Positions 16,492-23,994 of a DNA stretch of 34,340 bases are shown piece by piece; position 1 is the first letter of the stretch; every line of letters begins with the position of its first letter. The stretch is from assembly GCA_903858935.1 (NCBI GenBank), contig CAIOKO010000227.1:1-34340 (forward strand). The letters are read 5' to 3'. This stretch comes from an uncultured Schlesneria sp. Lineage in GTDB: Bacteria > Planctomycetota > Planctomycetia > Planctomycetales > Planctomycetaceae. The notes beneath the pieces are model-generated. The model made no database searches. It was not told the DNA's origin and saw only the letters and a list, made by a program, of their open reading frames with translations. Made by a program: the position numbers and the translations under genes.

Positions 16492-17295
16492 TTATAGTGA
16501 TTTCCAAAGCGTCATGCGGGCTTCTTCTTCGTCTGGATTTGGCAAACCCGGAAAGACATTATCGTTAACCGCAGCACTGAAGATTCCGCGTCCTGCTCGC
16601 CATTCGTGTGCACTCCCTTCTGGATCGGCCAATGCGATTTGAAGCCCCCTGACGAAATCGATTGGCCGACTTTCAAGGTGTTGTGAATAGCTGGCAGCGG
16701 CGAGTCCTTCGGTTACACGTCCCGCCAGTACATATTGTGCGAGATTAACGGGTGTCGCGGCTTTTAATGAAGGATCAGCCAGATCGGCATCGCACACATT
16801 GCGGTCAAGACTGTTCCAACCTCGACACGAGACAGGCCGAACCGGGTAAATTTCACACCGACATTCATTCAAAAGCGGGCAGGCAGGTCGAATACTGCGC
16901 CGTGCTTCGGCATCGAGATTATCGGTTTGCTCGAGATGTCGAATGATTCGTTGCTGAATTTCAGCGAGTTTCTCGAAGGGTATGATTTGACGCAGGTAAT
17001 CAGCAGCAGCGAGGACTTCCATGGGATGGGCCACGACGTGAAGGTGACAGCAGGCGCTGCATCCTTCCGCACAGGCCGGTCGACGATCCTTCGGTCCATA
17101 TTCGACCGTCTCGCGAATGATCGAGTCTGTCAATTGCTGTGCCTGCATGACCAGCTGGCTGATTTGTGTTCCTGAAGGATCCTTTTGAAGATCCCGTTTC
17201 GCGGCCATTCCGACCGAGCGAAAGACCTGGTCTGACGCTTTGCGAATCCAGTCGTTTGAATCAGGGACACTCATTGGGCTTGTGATGTCATTCAA
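16492..17295 (-). CDS. YkgJ-family cysteine-cluster protein
   Basis: The 267-residue product carries the YkgJ/UPF0153 signature: C75-x3-C79-x2-C82-C83 (CAEGCSACC), then a second group at C139, C145, C147, C157 and C168 within ACPLLNECRCEIYPVRPVSC. These cysteines are thought to bind a zinc or iron-sulfur centre; the family's biochemical role is not established. A helical stretch separates the two groups. No signal peptide is seen, so it should be cytoplasmic. It is last of three minus-strand genes (17986 to 16492), 30 bp after the small membrane protein gene. Confidence 0.85.
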   Translation of the reverse strand: MNDITSPMSVPDSNDWIRKASDQVFRSVGMAAKRDLQKDPSGTQISQLVMQAQQLTDSIIRETVEYGPKDRRPACAEGCSACCHLHVVAHPMEVLAAADYLRQIIPFEKLAEIQQRIIRHLEQTDNLDAEARRSIRPACPLLNECRCEIYPVRPVSCRGWNSLDRNVCDADLADPSLKAATPVNLAQYVLAGRVTEGLAAASYSQHLESRPIDFVRGLQIALADPEGSAHEWRAGRGIFSAAVNDNVFPGLPNPDEEEARMTLWKSL

Positions 17296-17325
17296 AAGGG
17301 ACTTGTTTTGGAATTGGGGACGTGA

Positions 17326-17526
17326 TCACGAAGCGGATAGGATTACCGCACCAACCAGGGCATTGACCAGTCCAAACACTACGTGAAATTTCACGGCGGT
17401 CGCACTTCCGAAGAGCCGCTCCGATCGCTTGAAGTGAGGCAGCCGCTGGTACAGACGAGAACCGCTGATCGCACCAACAATCTGCAGAATTCCGAATAAC
17501 AGAAACACGATGCCGACAATTTGCAT
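17326..17526 (-). CDS. Small two-helix membrane protein
   Basis: The 66-residue product has two hydrophobic segments (about 2-20 and 47-64) joined by a basic loop (RLYQRLPHFKRSERLFG), with an AxxVKFHVVFGLVNALVGAVIL second helix. This composition would be unusual by chance, and the frame fits between two same-strand genes (30 bp and 64 bp gaps), which supports it. The ATG at 17526 has a GGA about 12 nt upstream, a weak site. I recognise no family. Confidence 0.65.
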   Translation of the reverse strand: MQIVGIVFLLFGILQIVGAISGSRLYQRLPHFKRSERLFGSATAVKFHVVFGLVNALVGAVILSAS

Positions 17527-17590
17527 TGAGGTCAGATTCCTTTTTGATTTGGTGGTCTATTAAAACGACGGTGCTTCAACAGCAACTGGC

Positions 17591-17986
17591 CTATTGTTCG
17601 ACACAGCGCCGAACTGACTCTATGTCGTCGATCGAGAAGGGGCCGAATTCTGAAGATCTGGCGGCGACCGAGTCGTACCCCCAGAGGAATAATTGTCCGC
17701 GTAGACTTTTTCTTGAATCGGGAAATCCTTGAAACTTGCGACCATCTTTGAGTAACACTTCGACCTCGGCCGTTTCTTCGATCCCCAGACTTTCGTGAAC
17801 CAGTTCGGGAAATCGGGCCCAGGCCCAGGCCCAAAGCGTTTTGTTGGGATCGACCTTGCCGGCGATATCAACCCAGTCAGGTTCCGCTTTGATGAGGTCC
17901 CCCCGACCTGCCTGTTGACACCAGGGCTTAAGGACTTCGCTTAACCAGCTTTTTCGGGAGGCTATCAGATCTTCGAATGAAGTCAT
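17591..17986 (-). CDS. Conserved-looking cytoplasmic protein of unknown function
   Basis: From the ATG at 17986 the product is 131 residues (a TTG at 18001 would add five). It has an amphipathic N-terminus (SFEDLIASRKSWLSEVL), a Trp-rich helix (KTLWAWAWARFPELVHESL) and a beta-rich C-terminal half (AEVEVLLKDGRKFQGF, then QLFLWGYDSVAARSSEFGPF), with no export signal. The VLLKDGRKFQG strand pair recalls an SH3-like barrel, but that is only an impression. It is the first gene of a probable three-gene unit with the small membrane protein and the YkgJ-type gene. Confidence 0.65.
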   Translation of the reverse strand: MTSFEDLIASRKSWLSEVLKPWCQQAGRGDLIKAEPDWVDIAGKVDPNKTLWAWAWARFPELVHESLGIEETAEVEVLLKDGRKFQGFPDSRKSLRGQLFLWGYDSVAARSSEFGPFSIDDIESVRRCVEQ

Positions 17987-18077
17987 CACTTCTGCTTTCA
18001 AGGGATAAATCGACAGGTGTATTATTTCGGCGGTGCTGTTTACTCGCGAAGAAGTCCAGAGAGGAATTGCCTCAGAC

Positions 18078-18250
18078 CAAAGTAGCCATCATTGCTCCAC
18101 GAGATGAGGATTGTTCGAGAACTCGTCATACTTACTGTCCGCACGTTTTTTAAACCAGGAATTCAAACGAAGTATTTGTCTCGAGGCTGAGGCAACATTT
18201 GAACCGTTTTCGACACCTGCTCATCACGCGGAGCGATGATGGCTACGTTG
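18078..18250 (+). repeat. MITE-like element, copy C (about 173 bp)
   Basis: The left end CAAAGTAGCCATCATTGC and right end GCGATGATGGCTACGTTG are inverse to each other. The interior (ATTGTTCGAGAACTCGTCAT, then GGCAACATTTGAACCG) aligns with copy A directly and with copy B after reverse-complementing. It lies 207 bp before the NHL protein gene and 92 bp upstream of the three-gene minus unit, so it separates two divergent transcription units. Confidence 0.78.
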
Positions 18251-18339
18251 AATGAAACCCTGAATCTTGAATCAATGAGTCGAGTTTCACACTCGAAGAA
18301 TCCTTATGTCGCCCGACTCGCCTGGAATACCTCTGACTT

Positions 18340-18361
18340 CGATTGCCCCGAAGGGCAATCG
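18340..18361. other. Perfect 9-bp hairpin with CGAA tetraloop
   Basis: CGATTGCCC (18340-18348) and GGGCAATCG (18353-18361) are exact inverses around CGAA. It lies about 95 nt before the NHL protein start. There is no T-run after it, so a leader structure is as likely as a terminator. Confidence 0.45.
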
Positions 18362-18456
18362 TGGATATCGTGCCATGAGCTGATCGTTTCCGCCATTCTC
18401 CTCGGCAACGGTTCGTCGCCGGTATGTTCTCCCCTCTTCGTTCTCAAGGGATCGCC

Positions 18457-19614
18457 ATGGCCGCTCGTCGTCAAGAACCCAACTCCAATCAGTCGAAGAA
18501 ACCGGGCTCAACCAGACGGGATTTTTTGCAAGTTGCTGGCGTCGCTGCAGCGGCCAGTGTCAGTCCGCTGATCCTTCGTGCCACAGACAAATCGGGTTCG
18601 AAGAATACGATCCTGGGTGAAGGAGCGTATCAATACGAAGTCGTTTCGCAAAGTTGGGGTGAACTCCCCAGCAATTTGCCGTGGGGTGAAACGCACGGCG
18701 TCGCCGTCGATGAAGCGGGATTGGTCTATATTAAACACCGCTCGCATTTGCCTGAACCGGTCGACGCGATCGCCGTCTTCGACCCCCAGGGAAAATTTGT
18801 CCGTTCGTTCGGAAAGGAATATCACACCGGCGGGCACGGCATCGACATTCGCAAAGAGGGGGGCGAAGAATTCCTTTATCTCTGTGCGACTCGGACTGGA
18901 TTGATCACCAAGACGACTCTGAAGGGCGAGATCGTCTGGAAAAAGGAGCGACTCGTTGAAACGGGAAAGTATGATGATCCGAAAACCCCTTACAGCCCGA
19001 CCAATATCGCGTTTGCACCCGATGGAGGCTTTTATGTTGCCGATGGTTATGGTTCGCACTGGATTCACCAATTTGACGCAAATGCGAAATGGGTGAGGAC
19101 TTTCGGCGGGGAAGGATCAAATCCGGGCCAGTTCAAGACGCCGCACGGACTTTGGCTTGATGATCGGCCTGGCCGCGAGCCGGCGCTCGTCGTCGCTGAT
19201 CGAGCGAACGCTCGCCTTCAATATATGACGCTTGAGGGAAAGCACGCCGGATTTCTGAACCAAAATACTAAAGGTGAGCCGGGAATGACGTCTGACGTGG
19301 CTAATTTGAATTCGCCGGTCAGCTTTCCGGCCCATTTTGACATTCGAGGCGATGTCTTGCTGGTTCCCGATCTGCATGCACGAGTGACTCTTTTCGATAA
19401 GAACAATAAAGTGATTACTCATTTGGGGTACGATCCCGAATGGACGAAGCAAGTTCTGGGGGAAGGGAAGTTTCCGGTTCGTGTTGATCGGTCATTGTGG
19501 CAAGCGGGGCGGTTCATCCATCCGCACGATGCGTGTTTTGATCATTCAGGAAACCTGTTTGTGGTCGAATGGGTCCCGACGGGGCGGGTAAACTTTTTGC
19601 GTCACGTCAGCTGA
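18457..19614 (+). CDS. Tat-exported NHL-repeat beta-propeller protein
   Basis: From the ATG at 18457 (AAGGGA upstream) the product is 385 residues. It begins with a Tat leader (STRRDFLQVAG then an Ala-rich core) and continues as a six-bladed NHL-type propeller. Blades are marked by THGVAVDEAGLVYI, DAIAVFDPQGKFVRSFG, PTNIAFAPDGGFYVADG, QFKTPHGLWLDD and IHPHDACFDHSGNLFVVEW. The closest general families are NHL/SMP-30-like proteins and peptidyl-alpha-hydroxyglycine amidating-lyase-like propellers. Enzyme activity cannot be assumed. A frame extending to 18424 is possible but would place extra residues before the Tat signal. It stands alone, with element C upstream. Confidence 0.82.
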   Translation: MAARRQEPNSNQSKKPGSTRRDFLQVAGVAAAASVSPLILRATDKSGSKNTILGEGAYQYEVVSQSWGELPSNLPWGETHGVAVDEAGLVYIKHRSHLPEPVDAIAVFDPQGKFVRSFGKEYHTGGHGIDIRKEGGEEFLYLCATRTGLITKTTLKGEIVWKKERLVETGKYDDPKTPYSPTNIAFAPDGGFYVADGYGSHWIHQFDANAKWVRTFGGEGSNPGQFKTPHGLWLDDRPGREPALVVADRANARLQYMTLEGKHAGFLNQNTKGEPGMTSDVANLNSPVSFPAHFDIRGDVLLVPDLHARVTLFDKNNKVITHLGYDPEWTKQVLGEGKFPVRVDRSLWQAGRFIHPHDACFDHSGNLFVVEWVPTGRVNFLRHVS

Positions 19615-19626
19615 ACAGCGGGAGCA

Positions 19627-19788
19627 TCACGCTGGCATGACGAAACAATCCGATGAGTGGGATGATTGAGTTGTCAGGGATGAAGTGTTTTTTAAACATA
19701 AATCCGCAATTATGGCTGCCGCGGTTTTAACGACTTCGGTAAAGCCGTGCTCTTCGGACTCGTTGTCGAACCATAAAGCCCCGGCCAT
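19627..19788 (-). CDS. Possible 53-residue small protein
   Basis: The ATG at 19788 has GGAG 8 nt upstream and opens a frame that ends with TGA at 19627. The first 33 residues (MAGALWFDNESEEHGFTEVV then KTAAAIIADLCLK) look like a real acidic, amphipathic peptide; the remainder is Ser/Thr-rich. It reads convergently towards the NHL gene (12 bp apart). I know no family for it, and without homologues it could be chance. Confidence 0.4.
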   Translation of the reverse strand: MAGALWFDNESEEHGFTEVVKTAAAIIADLCLKNTSSLTTQSSHSSDCFVMPA

Positions 19789-19981
19789 GTCGGAGACTCC
19801 AAAACCGTGGCACCGCGTGTTTTGGCGGTCGGTCCACCCGGAAGGCGCAACACTTCATTGATGGACCCGTTTGGCTTTTTCATCAGTTCAGTGTTGCGCT
19901 TCCTGCAATTGGGGGCCAATCCCGCGCTGGCCGCCACCTCGTTTCAAAAATGCGAAAGCCGAAAAGGGAGCGTTGACCGTG

Positions 19982-20010
19982 TTGCTGGCAGGGCGCGTCG
20001 CTCCTATAAT
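19982..20010 (+). promoter_or_regulatory. Promoter of the PAS-GAF-receiver gene
   Basis: TTGCTG (19982-19987), 17-bp spacer, perfect TATAAT (20005-20010). Transcription would begin near 20017, just before the GGGAG (20037-20041) and GTG (20053), which argues against the longer frame opening at 19807. Confidence 0.5.
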
Positions 20011-20052
20011 CCATTCTGGTTTTATGTGAGTGAGCAGGGAGAGCTACGCCTC

Positions 20053-21768
20053 GTGTGCACGACTCCTCGGATTTTGGTGCTCGGCGCGAAAGAAGATGTC
20101 GGCCGTCTGGTGTGGGAGTCCGTGCGGACATCTGATTCCCTCATTTGGGCTGATGACGACGCTGCCTGGCTCACAAAATCTCATCAGACGGATTACGCCG
20201 CAGTCATTGTGCTGGGTGAACCGCTCCAGCATCTCCCGACTTTGCTTGCACTCGAGAGTGTGGTCAAGCATCTTCCAGAGGGGATCGCGGTTCTCGATGT
20301 TGAACTCAAAATCGAATGGTGCAACGATCGGTTTACGGAATTAACGGGACGAGCGACCGAGGGTCTTTCCGCCCTTCGCGGCTTAAGTTTTGACGAAGCG
20401 TTTGCCAACCCGCAGATCGTGGGGCCTGATTTTGCACCGTTTCACACGGCGCTCGGGTCTGGCATGACCTCCCGAACCAAGTATCGCACGGGAGAATCCA
20501 CCTACATCGATGTCGTCGCCGCTCCAGTGTATGCCTCGGGGGGTGAGTATCCTTCGCTGGTGGTGGTGACGGTCCGTGACGTTTCGATCGAACATCAACA
20601 GGGTGAAAAGCTGACGGCGATCCATGAGGCAGGTCAGGATCTGGGGGATATTGCTCCTGAAGATCTGGTGACGATGTCAGTCGATGCTCGAAAAATGTTG
20701 CTTCGCGAGAAGATCATTCTGTACACGAAAGACGTTCTGAATTTCGAGACGATCGAAGTTCGACTGCTCAACGAGAAAACAAATCGGCTTGAACCGTTGT
20801 TGAACGTGGGGATGATGTCCGAAGCGGCAGAACGGGAATTGGCCGCTTCACCGACGGGAAACGGCGTCACGGGATACGTCGCAGCGACGGGAAACAGTTA
20901 CCTTTGCCGTGATACGTCGAACGATCCCTTATATTTGATGGGTGTCATGGGGGCGCGAAGTTCATTGACTGTTCCCATCAAGCGTCACGAACGTGTGCTG
21001 GGGACGTTCAATGTTGAGAGCACTCACGTCAATGCGTTTTCGGAGCAGGATCAGCAGTTTTTGGAACTGTTTTGCCGTGATCTGGCCGTTGCGCTCAACA
21101 CGCTGGAACTGCTGGTGTTCGAACGGGCGACGGTCGCTTCTGAAAGTGCGACCGTCTTGCTGCGTGAAGCAGCTCGACCTGTGGACGAGATCTTAAACGA
21201 TATTGCGTGGCTGAAAAATAAATTTGTCGGATTCGACCCTCAGGCGACTGAGAGACTGCAACGCATGTTGATGCAAACTCGTACGATTCGCCAACTGATT
21301 TTCGGAATCGGCGAAAAGGTTGCTCCACAAGTCTCGGCCCCGATGGCCGCACATTTCCCGTCCAATCCCAAGCTTCGTGGCAAACGGGTTCTGATTGCCG
21401 ACGGAGACGAATCCGTGCGAGCGGCGGGTCACGAGTTACTGGCCCGGTTCGGATGCGAGGTCGAGACGGCCCATACGGGTGAAGAAGCGATCCTGATGAT
21501 CCGCAGTTTTCATTATGACGTCGTCCTTTACGATGCGGAAATGACGGATATTCACCTGATTGACGCATTGGGAATGATTCGAGCGATCAATCTGGAAATT
21601 CCGGTTATCCTGATGAAAGGATTTGGGTACGACGGTGCTCACCGGATGGTGAAAGCCCGCCAGATGGGATTCAAACTGGCCCTCTATAAACCATTTCGCC
21701 TGGATCTGTTGTTAACGGAATTGGACAAGGCATTCACGCCACCGGGCGAAACGCCCTCTCCGATTTAA
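20053..21768 (+). CDS. PAS-GAF-receiver signalling protein without a kinase domain
   Basis: From the GTG at 20053 the product is 571 residues. An N-terminal Rossmann-like stretch (TPRILVLGAKEDVGRLVW) comes first, then PAS (about 65-190: LPEGIAVLDVELKIEWCNDRF), GAF (about 215-360: LTVPIKRHERVLGTFNVES) and a C-terminal receiver (about 440-560). The receiver keeps the acidic pocket (ADGDE), the likely phospho-acceptor D494 in VVLYDAEM, and the conserved lysine K546 in LYKPF. Between GAF and receiver is a helical stretch like a dimerisation domain, but I see no histidine-kinase H-box or ATPase motifs. It is probably a sensor/adaptor phosphorylated by a separate kinase. A longer frame runs back to 19807 but precedes the promoter and looks non-coding. 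Confidence 0.78.
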   Translation: MCTTPRILVLGAKEDVGRLVWESVRTSDSLIWADDDAAWLTKSHQTDYAAVIVLGEPLQHLPTLLALESVVKHLPEGIAVLDVELKIEWCNDRFTELTGRATEGLSALRGLSFDEAFANPQIVGPDFAPFHTALGSGMTSRTKYRTGESTYIDVVAAPVYASGGEYPSLVVVTVRDVSIEHQQGEKLTAIHEAGQDLGDIAPEDLVTMSVDARKMLLREKIILYTKDVLNFETIEVRLLNEKTNRLEPLLNVGMMSEAAERELAASPTGNGVTGYVAATGNSYLCRDTSNDPLYLMGVMGARSSLTVPIKRHERVLGTFNVESTHVNAFSEQDQQFLELFCRDLAVALNTLELLVFERATVASESATVLLREAARPVDEILNDIAWLKNKFVGFDPQATERLQRMLMQTRTIRQLIFGIGEKVAPQVSAPMAAHFPSNPKLRGKRVLIADGDESVRAAGHELLARFGCEVETAHTGEEAILMIRSFHYDVVLYDAEMTDIHLIDALGMIRAINLEIPVILMKGFGYDGAHRMVKARQMGFKLALYKPFRLDLLLTELDKAFTPPGETPSPI

Positions 21769-21822
21769 TTTGCTCCGTTCCGCCGCGAAGTAGCTTTGCA
21801 CAGTTGCGTCGCCGGGTTAATT

Positions 21823-21868
21823 CGTTCAATTTAAATCGGATTTCCGAAAAAGTATTTCAAATTGAACG
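21823..21868. repeat. Inverted repeat between the signalling gene and citrate synthase
   Basis: CGTTCAATTT (21823-21832) and AAATTGAACG (21859-21868) are exact inverses, extendable by AAT/ATT across one mismatch. An inner TCGG/CCGA pair sits within the loop. It starts 55 bp after the signalling gene's stop and about 40 bp before the citrate synthase promoter, so it may end one transcript or be an operator for the other. Confidence 0.45.
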
Positions 21869-21907
21869 CGAAAATCCTTAAGGCTCGTTCAGATGTGAAA
21901 CCGTTTG

Positions 21908-21935
21908 TTGAACTGTTGAGAACGAGTGATATACT
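21908..21935 (+). promoter_or_regulatory. Probable promoter of citrate synthase
   Basis: TTGAAC (21908-21913), 16-bp spacer, TATACT (21930-21935). The start would lie near 21942, giving a leader of about 125 nt before the ATG at 22067. Confidence 0.45.
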
Positions 21936-22066
21936 TGGGTTGTGGAGCCGAAAATATCTTCAGAGGAAGCGTTTTCGCCGAGGAAACTTGACTGAGCAGC
22001 TTTTGTCAGGCTGCGTCCCCGCCACATGACTTTCAGCACCTGGTCGCTTTGCGAGTGAGACCGTCA

Positions 22067-23242
22067 ATGACTGCCGCTGTATCTGCTTCTACTTCTGCCT
22101 CGGACAAAGAAGCCTCCGCCGACAAAACGGCGGCACGTGGACTCAAGGGTATCATCGCTGCCGACACCAAGATCTGCGATGTGGACGGCGATCTTGGTAA
22201 GCTCATTTATCGTGGGTACAACATCCACGATCTCGCCAAAAACAGCTCGTTTGAAGAAACGGCCTATTTGCTGTTCAAAGGGGAATTGCCCAGTTCAAGT
22301 GAATTGGCTGAATTCAACAAAGTTCTGATCCATCATCGCGAAATCGAACCACCGGTTCTTGCCTTTTTGAAGACTCTTCCACGGACGACGCCCCCCATGA
22401 CCGCGTTGCGGTCAGCGGTCTCGATGTCAGGCGTTTACGATCCGATTGCGGAAGACGATTCACCCGAAGCCAACTTTGAAAAATCGATTCGGTTGACTGC
22501 CGAGATGACGACGATTGTTGCGGCCATTCAACGAATTCAGGCAGGGCTTGAGCCGATCGCTCCTCGTCAGGACCTGAGCCATGCTGCCAACTTCATGTAT
22601 ATGCTGAATGATAAGGTTCCATCGAAAGACGCCGAAAAGGCGATGGATCTGATCCTGATTCTGCATGCGGAACATGCGTTGAACGCCAGTACGTTCGCGG
22701 CTCGAGTGATTGCCGCGACACTTTCCGACATTTATTCGGCCGTAACAGGCGCCATTGGTGCTCTGAAAGGGCCTCTGCATGGTGGTGCCAATACCGAAGT
22801 TTTGAAAACCTTGATCGAAGTTGCCGAAGTCAAGAACGTCGTCCCTTGGGTTGAGGCTGTCCGAGCCAAGAAGGGAAAATTCATGGGGTTTGGCCATGCG
22901 GTCTACAAGGTCGAAGACCCTCGCGCTATTCACCTGAAGGATCTTTCGCGTCGGTTAGGTCTCGAAGCGGGCGACACCAAGCTTTATGATATTTCGCTCG
23001 CCATGGAACAGGCTGTCATCTCGACCATCCATAAGAACTGCAACGTCGATTTCTATTCGGCCAGCTTGCAGCACTATATGGGGATTCCAGGCGACATGTT
23101 CACATGTGTGTTTGCCGCAAGCCGTATTGTCGGCTGGTGTGCTCATATTCTCGAACAACTGAGCGACAACAAGATCATTCGGCCGTCGTCAAACTACGTC
23201 GGCCCTGCCGAACGACCTTATCTTGCCGTCGAAAAACGCTAA
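22067..23242 (+). CDS. gltA: Citrate synthase
   Basis: The 391-residue product condenses acetyl-CoA and oxaloacetate to citrate, the entry step of the TCA cycle. Recognised by its length and by the family motifs with catalytic residues: His in LHAEHALNAS, His in GPLHGGANTEV, FGHAVYKVEDPRA, and Asp in NCNVDFYSAS. It is the shorter bacterial type lacking the N-terminal domain of the E. coli enzyme, so a 2-methylcitrate synthase side activity cannot be excluded. The ATG at 22067 has GAGTGAG 7 nt upstream; a TTG at 22049 would add six residues. The N-terminus is Ala/Ser-rich and probably disordered (about 1-25). It has its own promoter and a clear terminator. Confidence 0.95.
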   Translation: MTAAVSASTSASDKEASADKTAARGLKGIIAADTKICDVDGDLGKLIYRGYNIHDLAKNSSFEETAYLLFKGELPSSSELAEFNKVLIHHREIEPPVLAFLKTLPRTTPPMTALRSAVSMSGVYDPIAEDDSPEANFEKSIRLTAEMTTIVAAIQRIQAGLEPIAPRQDLSHAANFMYMLNDKVPSKDAEKAMDLILILHAEHALNASTFAARVIAATLSDIYSAVTGAIGALKGPLHGGANTEVLKTLIEVAEVKNVVPWVEAVRAKKGKFMGFGHAVYKVEDPRAIHLKDLSRRLGLEAGDTKLYDISLAMEQAVISTIHKNCNVDFYSASLQHYMGIPGDMFTCVFAASRIVGWCAHILEQLSDNKIIRPSSNYVGPAERPYLAVEKR

Positions 23243-23272
23243 TGTTTTGACCTGGCTCGTCATTCCCCGTGC

Positions 23273-23310
23273 CACTGTATGACCGTCTTCGGTCATACAG
23301 TGCTCTTTTA
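23273..23310 (+). terminator. Rho-independent terminator of citrate synthase
   Basis: CACTGTATGACCG (23273-23285) and CGGTCATACAGTG (23290-23302) form a perfect 13-bp stem with a TCTT loop, followed by CTCTTTTAT. It begins 30 bp after the stop codon. Confidence 0.9.
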
Positions 23311-23385
23311 TCTGACCTGAAAAATCCACTGCGTCTGCGAAGACACCGATGCATTGGCGCAAATTCCAATTGAAAAAGAAACTTC

Positions 23386-23943
23386 ATGAGTGACCGCCAG
23401 CGATTGATCGAACTGTTTCTTGCTCGTGCTTTGAAGTTTGGCGACTTCACTCTTGCTTCTGGTAAAAAATCGACTTACTACCTGGATGGAAAGCAGATTT
23501 CCCTGCATTCGACGGGTCTGCGCCTGGTCAGTCAGGGACTGTACGACCTGTTGAGTGATGTCGATTACTCTGCCATCGGCGGCATGACAATTGGAGCCGA
23601 CCCGATTATCGGTGGCGTCCTCGTTGTTGCCGGGGAAAAGGGACGTTCACTGGACGGGTTCCTGGTGCGGAAAGAGCCGAAGGGACACGGGACGCAGCGT
23701 TACATCGAAGGTCCGGTTGTCCCTGGTGCGAAAGTTGTCGTGATTGACGACGTGGTGACAACGGGCGGTAGCGCGCTGCAGGCGATCGAACGAATCGAGG
23801 AATTCGGTTGCCAGGTTGTCTGTGTCGTGGGGATTGTCGACAGAAAAGAAGGTGGTGCCGCCAACTTTGCGGCCAAGGGAGTCCCCTTCCGATCACTGCT
23901 GACAATCGAGGATTTCGGTATCACGGCCCCAGTTGGCCATTAG
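23386..23943 (+). CDS. pyrE: Orotate phosphoribosyltransferase
   Basis: The 185-residue product joins orotate to PRPP to give OMP, the fifth step of de novo pyrimidine synthesis. The PRPP-binding loop VVVIDDVVTTGGSAL lies at about residues 117-131. The typical N-terminal half is present (FGDFTLASGKKSTYYLDGK, then GGMTIGADPI and FLVRKEPKGHGTQ), so length and order fit the family. The ATG at 23386 has a weak AAAGAAA upstream. It follows the citrate synthase terminator and precedes the flavoprotein gene by 51 bp, so those two may share a transcript. Confidence 0.95.
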   Translation: MSDRQRLIELFLARALKFGDFTLASGKKSTYYLDGKQISLHSTGLRLVSQGLYDLLSDVDYSAIGGMTIGADPIIGGVLVVAGEKGRSLDGFLVRKEPKGHGTQRYIEGPVVPGAKVVVIDDVVTTGGSALQAIERIEEFGCQVVCVVGIVDRKEGGAANFAAKGVPFRSLLTIEDFGITAPVGH

Positions 23944-23994
23944 AAATCGTGAAGCTCCTGTCGTACTCGAGCGATTAACACTCAAGGGGGACGA

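Noticed and set aside
18508-19071. 187-codon minus-strand ORF
   Set aside because: Antisense shadow of the NHL propeller gene.
19807-20052. N-terminal extension of the PAS-GAF-receiver protein
   Set aside because: It precedes the promoter at 19982-20010, has no ribosome-binding site and reads as non-coding.
22049-22066. TTG start for citrate synthase
   Set aside because: The ATG at 22067 has a properly spaced GAGTGAG, and the six added residues are not family sequence.
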